Shown here: positions 10,865-20,442 of the stretch, in pieces
Position numbering within the stretch: the first letter of the stretch is position 1
How the letters are laid out: the number at the start of each line of letters is the position of its first letter
Source: Rhynchopus sp. YZ270_cl-10
Lineage: Eukaryota > Euglenozoa > Diplonemea > Diplonemida > Diplonemidae
NCBI GenBank assembly: GCA_964035575.1
Contig: OZ037861.1
Span: forward strand, 1,116,001 to 1,180,000
Length of the DNA stretch: 64,000 nt
Direction of reading: 5' to 3'
Notes under the pieces: generated by a model
The model's input: only the letters and a program-made list of their open reading frames with translations
Database searches by the model: none
Told to the model about the DNA's origin: nothing
Program-made: the position numbers and the translations under genes

Positions 10865-11404
10865 ATGCGTGCCTTCCTTTTCACTCTTGCATTTGCCTCT
10901 GTGCACGGCGCAACACATGACTGCAGCACGTTCAGTATCAACGAAGTATCCGATGTGTGCCCAAAAGGCTATGAGCTTGCATCGGGTGAGTACGTTGAGC
11001 AGTGCGCTTCCCAGGTTTGCCTCAAGCTTGGTGCGTGGAGCATGGCCAAGTACGGTGACCCTAAGTATTTTTTGATTGGTCCTGGGTACGACAAAAAATG
11101 CACCCCCCAAGTGTACGACGGACGTAGCCTCGGTGCGGCGATCTGCACCCCCTCAGGCGACCCTTGTGCACAGCTCTTCGTCTTGGAGCAGAGGACCTGC
11201 CCCTTCGGCACCCTGCTGGCACCTGCCGGCGTTGTGGAGTCCTGCACTGCACAACTCTGTGAAGGCCTGGAGGTGAACTCTGCATACCACTACGCTGACG
11301 CGACGAAGATGGTTGTGGGGAGAGCCTTGAACCCGAGCTGTGGACCTGTGAAAAACAACCGCACTCTGTCTTACTATAACTCGCTGTGTGTGGGGGCTTT
11401 CTGA
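10865..11404 (+). CDS. Small secreted 12-cysteine protein, copy 2
   Basis: 179 residues with the same signal peptide and two six-cysteine modules as copy 1. The first module differs from copy 1 by only a few residues (for example GPGYDKKC instead of GSGYQPTC). The second carries its own differences (VLEQRTC, and a C-terminal stretch with KNNRTLSYYN where the other copies read VNNATLSASN). An AG acceptor-like site lies 34 nt upstream of the ATG. The 3' flank is the full-length conserved block. The protein should be secreted; function unknown. Confidence 0.85.
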   Translation: MRAFLFTLAFASVHGATHDCSTFSINEVSDVCPKGYELASGEYVEQCASQVCLKLGAWSMAKYGDPKYFLIGPGYDKKCTPQVYDGRSLGAAICTPSGDPCAQLFVLEQRTCPFGTLLAPAGVVESCTAQLCEGLEVNSAYHYADATKMVVGRALNPSCGPVKNNRTLSYYNSLCVGAF

Positions 11405-11559
11405 AGTGGATGGTGAAAATGTTGTGAACAATATCTGAACCTAGCCGTTTTGTTGTTATTTGTTTTAGACGAGCACCAGGATCCGAAGATGACGATGGTT
11501 GTAGCGGAGAGGTTAACGGTCATCAAATCAAGGTCTTTTGTTCCGTCTTGTTGCTTTTT

Positions 11560-12000
11560 GATTTTGTGTGATTGATGCCCCGAAACATGCTTTCCACGAG
11601 TTGTCAGTGTTTTGATAGGTTAGGTGACTAAACCCGAGAGGCTTAGGTTCATCTCTCCAACTCTTTTTGACGTTGACACCAAACAACTGCCATGTCCCTG
11701 ACATGTCCTTTCCCAGCTTTTGGGGCATCAGGCATTCTGTATTGGACAATATGCTTTGAGAAATGTCCTCTTTTTTGTGTTGCTTTTATTTGTGTTAAAT
11801 TGTCAGAACAGTGCAGCTGCCACCCTGTGCAAGCCTCCACTGTCTATTGTATGGTGCCGAAATGCATAGTTTCGTTCACCACCCCTCTCCACATCCCTTG
11901 TGTATCACACAAACACGTCTTTTTTACGTTTTTCAGTTCCTCTGCATTTCATTGAGTGTTCGCTCAATGAGGTGTCTTTGGATTAACACCCTACCCATAG
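11560..12000 (+). repeat. Conserved 3' flank, full-length copy
   Basis: Longest well-preserved version of the block downstream of the cysteine-rich genes. It contains a family 1 hairpin-type motif at about 11623-11662 and ends with the GTTCGCTCAATGAGGTG word followed by GATTAACACCCTACCCAT. Confidence 0.85.
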
Positions 12001-12314
12001 TTCACAAGAAAAAAGAGAAAAAAGATTTTTCGTTTTGACTTGATTATCTCAACAAACGCTACCCAGACAAACACGCCACTAGCACTGCTTGTACTGAACC
12101 TCAAGATCAGTGCACTGCATTGTGTAAGAGAGGCTTGCACCACACTTTCTATGCTGTTCATGTCTGCTTTTGGCTGTCCGTGTGCCTCGCTTTTCACGTC
12201 GTCAAAAAAAAGGGCGAACGAGAACACCGTTTTTCTGCTTGACAATGTGCTGTTCCTCACACCACACACACAACACCCACCAAGAAACAGAAAGACACAA
12301 CAAAGAACAATAAA

Positions 12315-13391
12315 ATGGAACTGACGGTTCGTACCTTTGGCAATAGGCAGTATGCGATTGAGGTGGGTGAGGATGACACAACGGAGCAGCTGCGGGAGAA
12401 GGTGGCGTCTGCAACGGGGTTGTGCGAAGACGACTTTCACATGGAGTTTGGAGGGGAGGAAGTGGAGGACATCACGCAGCTGAGTGCTGGAGACACAGTT
12501 GTGCTGACGGAGGCGAAGGCGAAGAAGTACGAAGCCATTGCAGCACTTCACGCATTGGGTGAGAGAGACATCACAGAAGGAAGGTTGCAGGTGGTGACGG
12601 ATGCGGAGGTGGCCACCTTGCTGCTGCAGGCAGAAGTTGCGACTGTGATTCCTTCCGGCTTCTTCCAATCCAGTGCAGTCACGTCCATTGATTTCAGCAA
12701 CGTATCTGTTGTGGATGTGATTGGGAAGGGCTTCCTCTTTCAATGCACGTCTTTGACAACAGTTGATCTGAGCGGTTTGTCTGCACTCACCAGGATTGAG
12801 GATGGTTTCCTATATTCATGTACAGCTTTGACGACAGTGAATCTCACTGGCTTGCGTGCAGTCACCACGATTGGTAAATATTTTATGCGTCATTGCACTG
12901 CTTTGACGACAGTCGACCTCAGCAGCTTACGGTCAGTCACCACAATTGGTAGCATGTGTCTAGCTCAGTGCACAGCACTGACCGCAGTGGACCTGAGCGG
13001 TTTGTCTGTACTCACCACGATTGAGGATTATCTCCTATCTGCGTGTCCTTCTTTGGCGGCAGTGAATCTCACTGGCTTGCGTGCAGTCACCACAATTGGT
13101 CCCCACTTCATGTTGAAATGCACAAACTTGAAGACTGTGCGTGGACTGGGCACGTGTAGCTACGTAGTGCTGTACCATGTGGCTTGTCATCGAGAATGGT
13201 GTCTATTCGTGGCAGCTGTTGCTTGGACGCCTTGGATCGCTTCTATGATTATAGTGTATTGTGTGTATTGTGTGCCGTACGTACACAATGCAGTGAATGA
13301 GTACCAAAATGTGTTTATAAATCAGCTATCTGATGCGATAGTCGACTTTGTTGATAGGGGACGGGGGGGCGGGGTGTCCAAGCAAAGTTAA
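12315..13391 (+). CDS. Ubiquitin-like/LRR membrane protein, copy 1
   Basis: 358 residues. Residues 1 to about 72 form a ubiquitin-like beta-grasp domain (starts MELTVRTFGNRQYAIEVGED; FGGEEVED matches ubiquitin's FAGKQLED). After a short linker come six BspA-type (LRR_5) repeats of 23 residues (pattern LTTVDLSGLSALTRIEDGFL) and a cap (CTNLKTV...). A cysteine-rich segment precedes a hydrophobic stretch around 285-315, probably a C-terminal membrane anchor. There is no N-terminal signal. The last about 35 residues come from read-through into the 3' repeat also found after the other copies, so this tail is unlike theirs. Function unknown; LRR_5 proteins are common in surface and recognition families. 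Confidence 0.85.
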   Translation: MELTVRTFGNRQYAIEVGEDDTTEQLREKVASATGLCEDDFHMEFGGEEVEDITQLSAGDTVVLTEAKAKKYEAIAALHALGERDITEGRLQVVTDAEVATLLLQAEVATVIPSGFFQSSAVTSIDFSNVSVVDVIGKGFLFQCTSLTTVDLSGLSALTRIEDGFLYSCTALTTVNLTGLRAVTTIGKYFMRHCTALTTVDLSSLRSVTTIGSMCLAQCTALTAVDLSGLSVLTTIEDYLLSACPSLAAVNLTGLRAVTTIGPHFMLKCTNLKTVRGLGTCSYVVLYHVACHREWCLFVAAVAWTPWIASMIIVYCVYCVPYVHNAVNEYQNVFINQLSDAIVDFVDRGRGGGVSKQS

Positions 13392-14132
13392 GGCAAAGTG
13401 GTGGGGGGTGGGGGATTGGGAAATTGATTTTTTGTGAAAAAGGACCCCAAAATTGCGTCACGTTTGCGTCATGCTTGGTGACCAAAATTTAACACTTGTT
13501 AAGAAATTTCTCCAATCAGACAAAGTTTCTTCGACATACCCGAATAATACTTCAGTCCACATCCGCTGGGTTCCCGGGGTGGAAATGTATAGTTTTTGCA
13601 GCTTTAAGGGGTCCGGATTTTTTCAGATTGCTCCGGAAATGCGTGTGTTCTGTGTACTGCGCACACAATACAGAAAAACAACAAACGACGAATAGATGGA
13701 GAAGGGTGTGTGTTTCATTTGCAAAGATGTGTGAGTTGTGGGTGGGGGAAACATTCAAAGGAGTAGCAATCCCCCCCAACTTTCTTATTCTCACCAATTT
13801 TTATCCTACAATCCCCCCTTTTTTGTTTTCCACCAATTTTTACCCACCCTAGGTCTTCAAGGACGTGTTTGAATCAACAAGACTGCGTACGTTAACATCG
13901 CACAGCGTAGAAAACGACACAATGTCGAGCAGTACCAACCCTCCTGTCAACGCTTCCCAGTCGTCTATCGTCTGCAGGTGAGGAGGCTGACCTCCAAACC
14001 CGCAAATGTGTGTGCAGGAGCTATCCAGAAAAAGGGGAAACGAGAACACCGTTTTTCTGCTTGACAATGTGCTGTTCCCTCACACACAACACCCACCAAG
14101 AAACAGAGAGACACAAACAAATAAAATATAAA
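13392..14132. other. Spacer between LRR copies 1 and 2
   Basis: Contains a recombined piece of the LRR 3' flank (about 13660-13780, including ACGACGAATAGATGGAGAAGG) and a short segment near 13610-13645 that resembles part of the piggyBac-type element at 21.9 kb (CTCCGGAAATGC). The TCTGCAGGTGAGGAGGCTG word near 13970-13990 recurs upstream of LRR copies 3 and 4. Confidence 0.5.
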
Positions 14133-15170
14133 ATGGAACTGACGGTTCGTACCTTTGGCAATAGGCAGTATGCGATTGAGGTGGGTGAGGATGACACAAC
14201 GGAGCAGCTGCGGGAGAAGGTGGCGTCTGCAACGGGGTTGTGCGAAGACGACTTTCACATGGAGTTTGGAGGGGAGGAAGTGGAGGACATCACGCAGCTG
14301 AGTGCTGGAGACACAGTTGTGCTGACGGAGGCGAAGGCGAAGAAGTACGAAGCCATTGCAGCACTTCACGCATTGGGTGAGAGAGACATCACAGCAGGAA
14401 GGTTGCAGGTGGTGACGGATGCGGAGGTGGCCATCTTGCTGCTGCAGGCAGAAGTTGCGACTGTGATTCCTGATGACTTCTTCGAAAACAGTGCAGTCAC
14501 GTCCATTAATTTCAGCAACGTATCTGTTGTGGATGTGATTGGGAAGGGCTTCCTCTCTCAGTGCACGTCTTTGACCGCAGTTGACCTGAGTGGTTTGTCT
14601 GCACTCACCAGGATTGAGGATCAATTCCTATATTCGTGTCGAGCTTTGACGACAGTGAATCTCACTGGCTTGCGTGCAGTCACCACGATTGGTGCAGGTT
14701 TTATGTATCAGTGCACTGCTTTGACGACTGTCGACCTCAGCAGCTTACGGTCAGTCACCACTCTTGGGAAGTTTTGTCTAGCTGATTGCACAGCACTGAC
14801 TGAGGTTGATCTGAGTGGTTTGTCTGCACTCACCAGGATTGAGAGTTTTTTCCTATTTTCGTGTTCAGCTTTGACGACAGTGAATCTCACTGGCTTGCGT
14901 GCAGTCACCACGATTGGTCCCCGCTTCTTGTTTCAATGCACAAACTTGAAGACTGTGCGTGGACTGGGCACGTGTAGCAACGTAGTGCGGTACCATGTGG
15001 CTTGTCATATAGCATGGTGTCTATTCATGGTAGCTGCTGTCTGGATGCCTTGGATCGCAGCTTTGCTTTTAGTGTATCCTGTGTACTGCGCAGCGTTGTG
15101 CGAAGACGGCTTTGACATGAGCTTCGGAGGAAGGTCCTATGCGATGCAACAAACAGCAAACGACGAATAG
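14133..15170 (+). CDS. Ubiquitin-like/LRR membrane protein, copy 2
   Basis: 345 residues from the conserved MELTVRT start; an in-frame upstream Met is not conserved in position. Ubiquitin-like domain, six LRR_5 units, cap and a C-terminal hydrophobic segment (MPWIAALLLVYPVYC). The final residues (LCEDGFDMSFGGRS...) are derived from a degenerate second copy of the ubiquitin-like exon that lies downstream of copies 3 and 4 as non-coding sequence; here it is fused in frame and ends the protein. The repeat scaffold is almost invariant against copy 1, while residues just before each CT/CS differ. Confidence 0.85.
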   Translation: MELTVRTFGNRQYAIEVGEDDTTEQLREKVASATGLCEDDFHMEFGGEEVEDITQLSAGDTVVLTEAKAKKYEAIAALHALGERDITAGRLQVVTDAEVAILLLQAEVATVIPDDFFENSAVTSINFSNVSVVDVIGKGFLSQCTSLTAVDLSGLSALTRIEDQFLYSCRALTTVNLTGLRAVTTIGAGFMYQCTALTTVDLSSLRSVTTLGKFCLADCTALTEVDLSGLSALTRIESFFLFSCSALTTVNLTGLRAVTTIGPRFLFQCTNLKTVRGLGTCSNVVRYHVACHIAWCLFMVAAVWMPWIAALLLVYPVYCAALCEDGFDMSFGGRSYAMQQTANDE

Positions 15171-15837
15171 ACGGAGAAGGGGGAGAAGCGAGATCTCGAA
15201 GAAATATCTTTTACAGTTAGTCGAGACTCGAATAAAAAGACCCCCGAAAGCCGCATCTTTTTTTTAAAATAATAACAGCTATCCGATGTGATAGTCTTCT
15301 TTTTCTTTTTTGATAGGGGACGGGGGGTTCTCTGCCTGTGGTGCTGTGGTTATGGGGGGATTCACACTCCTGAACACCGCCCTGTAGGAATAATCTACAC
15401 TCTGCTCTTCTGCAAGTATGCGAAAACGCTGCCAGAACCACTTGGACGTCTGCACTTGAAACGTTCAAGAACGGGGCTGTCATCCTCAGACCTCTCTTCG
15501 TCCACACCATTTGCTCGATGGATGCAGAGGCGGGCTCGGCGTGTTCCAGTTCGTTGTCAAACTATGGTAGAGGGCTATGGGCTGCCAGTTTTTGAGCTGC
15601 GCCGCAGGCGCACGGTAGGCTACTTTTTTTATTTTTTCCGGCAAGGGGGGTTGAAACAACCTCCTGGAGATGTGGGCGCAGGCGCCCACATCTCGTTTTT
15701 TTTCCTGATAGCAGTTACTTGTTTTTCATGAGGCTAAGCGAAAACCCTGGACCCCTTCCCCGAAAGAAATTTTTTATTCCGTTTTTCCGTTGGTTCACTT
15801 TTTTCCCCCCTCCCCCAAAGTTAGCATTAGGTCCTGG
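15171..15837. other. Spacer downstream of LRR copy 2
   Basis: It starts with the LRR 3' flank (AGTCGAGACTCGAA, GACCCCCGAAAGCCGCATC), then a unique stretch ending in a hAT-interior-like piece (about 15590-15625) and a 28-bp near-perfect palindrome at about 15667-15694 (GAGATGTGGGCGC with its complement). The 15288-15731 frame is not supported as a gene. Confidence 0.5.
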
Positions 15838-16666
15838 GGCGGGTGTGGAAGGACAGAAGTCAAATCAAAGGGGTGAGGAAAATACAAGTAGGGATTACCG
15901 GTATATCGGAACCACAGCACTGAGCAGTGCACGAAAGCGGAAGATGCCATTGCGTCTGAACTAAGGGAGGGGGAGGGAATAATCTTGCTTGCGCTACAGG
16001 TGGGTCGCAAGCGCTTCACATATCCAAAACCACATCTCGCTCGCACAAAGATCGTCACACGACTGTGTTGTTGACTGTAGGTTTGTTTTATTGCATCTTG
16101 CTTTCCCTTTTATGAGGTGACGAAGCACAGAGAGGCTTAGGTTCATCTCAACTCTTCTCTGTGTTACCCCTTCTCTTAAACATGCAAAGCAAAGGCTTCG
16201 GTGAGGCTGCTTACCCAACCAAAGGATGTTGCAGCCATCCTATCTTCTCTCATGGGTCTTGCAGCAGCACGGTGCCTCTTTGTTTCAGTCTGGTGTGCAC
16301 AACATGCACACTCATCTTTCATTCACAGTAAGTCATCCACCAAGGTGGGTACTTAGGGTGAATAGGATTTTTGACACAAGAAAATACAACAGAAAACAAA
16401 AACAAGATCCCACCCCTGAACCATTTCGTATCTTTAGTGTCGAAAACGACACCTAGTCGAGCAGTACCCGCCTTTTAGCGCTGTCGTCTATTGTCTGCAG
16501 GTGAGGAGGCTGTCCTCTGAACCCGCAAAGAAGATGTGTGTGAAGGAGCTGCTCCCAAAAAGGGGAAACGAGAACGCCGTTTTTCTGCTTGCCAATGTGC
16601 TGTTCCCTCACCCCACACACACAACACCCACCAAGAAACAGAGAGACACAAACAAACAACAATAAT
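15838..16666 (+). repeat. Segmental duplication, left copy (5' flank of LRR copy 3)
   Basis: About 830 bp matches 18415-19229 upstream of LRR copy 4. It includes a hairpin (16116-16155), a 49-codon open frame preserved in both copies (16182-16331 and 18745-18894), a GTAAGT donor-like site just inside its end, and TCTGCAG (AG at 16499-16500), which could delimit a 5' UTR intron. Splicing is inferred only. Confidence 0.75.
16114..16150 (+). other. ACGAGAG-type hairpin (family 1)
   Basis: AAGC (16123-16126) pairs with GCTT (16135-16138) around ACAGAGAG. The outer GGTGA and TTCATC arms are present. An identical copy sits at 18676-18715. Confidence 0.5.
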
Positions 16667-18043
16667 ATGGAACTGACGGTTCGAACCTTTGGCAATAGTC
16701 AGTACGTGATCGAGGTGGGTGAGGATGACACAACGGAGAAGTTGCGGGAGAAGGTGGCGTCTGCAACGGGGTTGTGCGAAAACGACTTTCACATGGAGTT
16801 TGGAGGGGAGGAAGTGGAGGACATCACGCAGCTGAGTGCTGGAGACACAGTTGTGCTGACGGAGGCGAAGGCGAAGAAGTACGAAGCCATTGCAGCACTT
16901 CACGCATTGGGTGAGAGAGACATCACAGCAGGAAGGTTGCAGGTGGTGAGGGATGCGGAGGTGGCCACCTTGCTGCTGCAGGCAGAAGTTGCGACTGCGA
17001 TTCCTGTCGACTTCTTCCGATACAGCGAAGTAACGTCCATTGATTTCAGCAACGTATCTGTTGTGGATGTGATTGGGAAGGGCTTCCTCTGTTACTGCGC
17101 GTCTTTGACCGCAGTTGACCTGAGCGGCTTGTGTACACTCACCAGGATTGAGGGTCAATTTCTATCTTCGTGTACAGCTTTGACGACAGTCGACCTCAGC
17201 AGCTTACGGTCAGTCACCACAATTGGTGAATGGTGTCTAGCAGAGTGCACAGCACTGACCGCGGTTGACCTGAGTGGCTTGTCTGCACTCACCAGGATTG
17301 AGGATTATTTCCTATATGCGTGTCCAGCTTTGACGACAGTAAATCTCACTGGCTTGCGTGCAGTCACCACAATTGGTAAATGTTTTATGCACCGGTGCAC
17401 TGCTTTAACGACAGTCGACCTCAGCAGCTTACAGTCAGTCACCACAATTGGTGAATGGTGTCTAGCTGATTGCACAGCCCTGACCACAGTCGACCTGAAC
17501 GGCATGTCTGCACTCACCACGATTGAGGATTATTTTCTATCTTCGTGTTCAACTTTGACGACAGTAAATCTCACTGGCTTGCGTGCAGTCACCACGATTG
17601 GTACAGCTTTTATGCAACGGTGCACGTCTTTGACGACTGTCGACCTCAGCAGCTTACGGTCAGTCACCACAATAGGTAGCCTGTGTCTAACTAAGTGCAC
17701 AGCACTGACCGCAGTGGACCTGAGCGGCATGTCTGCACTGACCACGATTGAAGATTGTTTCCTATATTCTTGTTCAGCTTTGACGACAGTGAATCTCACT
17801 GGCTTGCGTGCAGTCACCACAATTGGTCCCTGCTTCATGTTTCAATGCACAAACTTGAAGACTGTGCGTGGACTGGGCACGTGTAGCAACGTAGTGCGGT
17901 ACCATGTGGCTTGTCATCGAGAATGGTGTCTATTCGTGGCAGCTGTTGCTGCGCCTTGGATCGTTTCTTTGCTTTTGGTGTATTCTGTGTACTGCGCACA
18001 CAATGCAGTGAAGGGGTACCTATATGTTAGGAGCCTTGACTAA
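16667..18043 (+). CDS. Ubiquitin-like/LRR membrane protein, copy 3 (expanded)
   Basis: 458 residues from the conserved MELTVRT start. Ubiquitin-like domain, then eleven LRR_5 units instead of six. The extra units come from duplication of a three-unit cassette of about 207 bp (types TGLRAVTTIG..FM, SSLRSVTTIG..CL, SGMSALTTIED..FL; about 17160-17790). The cap (FMFQCTNLKTV) and C-terminal hydrophobic segment (APWIVSLLLVYSVYC) follow, and the protein ends YLYVRSLD. The cytosolic or luminal side of the LRR part is unresolved because there is no N-terminal signal; a tail-anchored topology would leave it cytosolic. Codon use matches the other copies. Confidence 0.87.
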   Translation: MELTVRTFGNSQYVIEVGEDDTTEKLREKVASATGLCENDFHMEFGGEEVEDITQLSAGDTVVLTEAKAKKYEAIAALHALGERDITAGRLQVVRDAEVATLLLQAEVATAIPVDFFRYSEVTSIDFSNVSVVDVIGKGFLCYCASLTAVDLSGLCTLTRIEGQFLSSCTALTTVDLSSLRSVTTIGEWCLAECTALTAVDLSGLSALTRIEDYFLYACPALTTVNLTGLRAVTTIGKCFMHRCTALTTVDLSSLQSVTTIGEWCLADCTALTTVDLNGMSALTTIEDYFLSSCSTLTTVNLTGLRAVTTIGTAFMQRCTSLTTVDLSSLRSVTTIGSLCLTKCTALTAVDLSGMSALTTIEDCFLYSCSALTTVNLTGLRAVTTIGPCFMFQCTNLKTVRGLGTCSNVVRYHVACHREWCLFVAAVAAPWIVSLLLVYSVYCAHNAVKGYLYVRSLD

Positions 18044-18243
18044 AATCGATACAAGGTGGTATCCGCACGTGAGATATGCATTAGGAGTTGAGACGGAGAG
18101 AAGTACACAGTCGAGGTGAGGACGATACCAACTGCGGACATACGGCGGAATGTGGCGTCTGCAGCAGCGGTTTGTGCGAAGACGGCTTTGGCATGAGCTT
18201 CGGAGGAAGGTCCTATGCGATGCAACAAACGACAAACTACGAA
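18044..18243 (+). pseudogene. Degenerate second ubiquitin-like exon downstream of LRR copy 3
   Basis: The DNA resembles the 5' coding part of the LRR genes (GAGATATGCATTAGGAGTTGAG against CAGTATGCGATTGAGGTG; GTTTGTGCGAAGACGGCTTT; GAGCTTCGGAGGAAGG) but has no start and no conserved frame through its first half. The same remnant follows copy 4 (20239-20442), and its end is fused in frame to copy 2. Read as a decayed tandem gene or exon. Confidence 0.6.
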
Positions 18244-18414
18244 TAGATGTCGAAGGGTGAATCGAGATCTCGAAAAATATTTCGAAAATATTGAAATTGT
18301 ATTTCACATTTAGTCGAGACTCGAAAAAAAGACCCCCGAAAGCCGCATCTTTTTTTAAAATATTATCAGCTGTCTGATGTGATAGTCTTCTTTTCCTTTT
18401 TGATAGGGGACGGG
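18244..18414. other. LRR 3' flank
   Basis: Carries the conserved downstream words (AGTCGAGACTCGAA, CCCCCGAAAGCCGCATC, TGATGTGATAGTCTTC) shared with the DNA after copies 1 and 2. No gene. Confidence 0.6.
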
Positions 18415-19229
18415 GGGGCGGGTTGTGGAAGCAACGTTAAATCAAAGGGGTGAAGGGCGAGGGAAAGAAAAGTGTGACAAAGCATTACGGAACGACACCA
18501 CTTTGCAGTGGACGAAAGGGGAAGATGCGGGGAGGGAAGCAAAGACAAGGGGGCACGGGGAGGGAATGATCTTGCGACAGGTGGGTCGCAAGCGCTTCAC
18601 ATATCCAAAACCGCTCTGTAGATCTGTGTGTTGTTGCCTGTCGGTTTGTTTTATTGCATCTTGCTTTCCCTTTTATGAGGTGACGAAGCACAGAGAGGCT
18701 TAGGTTCATCTCAACTCTTCTCTGTGTTACCCCTTCTCTTAAACATGCAAAGCAAAGGCTTCGGTGAGGCTGCTTACCCAACCAAAGGATGTTGCAGCCA
18801 TCCTATCTTCTCTCATGGGTCTTGCAGCAGCACGGTGCCTCTTTGTTTCAGTCGGGTGTGCACAGCATGCACACTCATCTTTCATTTACAGTAAGTCACC
18901 CACCAAGGTGGGTACTTAGGGTGAATAAGATTTTTGACACAAGAAAATACAACAGAAAACAAAAACAAGGTCACCACCCCCTATACCATTTCGTATCTTT
19001 AGTGTCGAAAACGACACCTTGTCGATCAGTACCCGCCTGTTAGCGCTGTCGCCTATCGTCTGCAGGTGAGGAGGCTGTCCTCCAAACCCGCAAAGAAGAT
19101 GTGTGTGAAGGAGCAACACCAGAAAAGGGCAAACGAGAACACCGTTTTTCTGCTTGCCACTGTGCTGTTCCCTCACCCCACACACACAACACCCACCAAG
19201 AAACAGAGAGAAACACAAACAACAATAAA
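18415..19229 (+). repeat. Segmental duplication, right copy (5' flank of LRR copy 4)
   Basis: Partner of 15838-16666. Differences are single substitutions and small indels, so the duplication that produced LRR copies 3 and 4 is young relative to the LRR/cysteine-rich family split. Confidence 0.75.
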
Positions 19230-20238
19230 ATGGAACTGACGGTTCGTACCTTTGGCAATAGGCAGTATGCGATTGAGGTGGGTGAGGATGACACAACGGA
19301 GAAGTTGCGGGAGAAGGTGGCGTCTGCAACGGGGTTGTGCGAAGACGACTTTCACATGGAGTTTGGAGGGGAGGAAGTGGAGGACATCACGCAGCTGAGT
19401 GCTGGAGACACAGTTGTGCTGACGGAGGCGAAGGCGAAGGTGAAGAAGTACGAAGCCATTGCAGCACTTCACGCATTGGGTGAGAGAGACATCACAGCAG
19501 GAAGGTTGCAGGTGGTGAGGGATGCGGAGGTGGCCACCTTGCTGCTGCAGGCAGAAGTTGCGACTGTGATTCCCGACTACTTCTTCGTATCCAGTGCAGT
19601 CACGTCCATTGATTTCAGCAACGTATCTGTTGTGGATGTGATTGGGAAGGGCTTCCTCTATTACTGCGCGTCTTTGACCGCAGTTAACCTGAGCGGTTTG
19701 TCTGCACTCACCAGGATTGAGGATTATTTCCTATATTCGTGTCCATCTTTGACGACAGTGAATCTCACTGGCTTGCGTGCAGTCACCACAATTGGTGAAT
19801 GTTTTATGTATGAGTGCACTGCTTTGACGACTGTCGACCTCAGCAGCTTACGGTCAGTCACCACAATAGGTCAAAGGTGTATGCGTAAGTGCACAGCACT
19901 GACCGCAGTGGATATGAGCGGCATGTCTGCACTCACCAGGATTGAGGATTATTTCCTATTTTTGTGTTCAGCTTTGACGAGTGAATCTCACTGGCTTGCG
20001 TGCAGTCACCACGATTGGGCCCCACTTCATGTTTCAATGCACAAACTTGAAGACTGTGCGTGGACTGGGCACGTGTAGCAACGTAGTGCGGTACCATGTG
20101 GCTTGTCGAGCATGGTGTCTATTCATGGAAGCTGATTGGACGACTTGGATCGCTTCTTTTATTGCAGTGTATTTGTGTGTGTACTGCGCACACAATGCAG
20201 TGAAAGGAGGGTACCTATATGTTAGCAGCCTTGACTGA
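19230..20238 (+). pseudogene. Ubiquitin-like/LRR protein, copy 4, frameshifted
   Basis: From the conserved MELTVRT start, the ubiquitin-like domain and the first LRR_5 units are intact. At about 19978-19981 two bases are missing relative to the other copies (GACGAGTGAATC where they read GACGACAGTGAATC), throwing the frame; the original frame would end at 20078. The rest of the family C-terminus, including the cap and membrane segment (ending YLYVSSLD), is still readable in the other frame to 20238. The 5' part also has an extra two-codon insertion (AKAKVKKYE). It is either a recent pseudogene or a sequencing error at one site. Confidence 0.75.
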
Positions 20239-20442
20239 AATCGATACAAGGTGGTATCCGCACGTGAGATATGCATTAGGAGTTGAGACGGAGAGAAGCG
20301 CACAGTCGAGGTGAGGACGATACCAACTGCTAACATACGGCGGAAGGTGGCGTCTGCAGCAGCGGTTTGTGCGAAGACGGCTTTGACATGAGCTTCGGAG
20401 GAAGGTCCTATGCGATGCAACAAACAACAAACGACGAATAGA
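20239..20442 (+). pseudogene. Degenerate second ubiquitin-like exon downstream of LRR copy 4
   Basis: Same remnant as at 18044-18243, with substitutions. It ends in CAACAAACAACAAACGACGAATAG.. type sequence that also follows the other LRR copies and, in related form, the ankyrin gene at 47.7 kb. Confidence 0.6.

Noticed and set aside
15288-15731. 147-codon frame as a gene
   Set aside because: Begins in a T run, crosses a hAT-interior-like piece and a palindrome, and has low-complexity ends.
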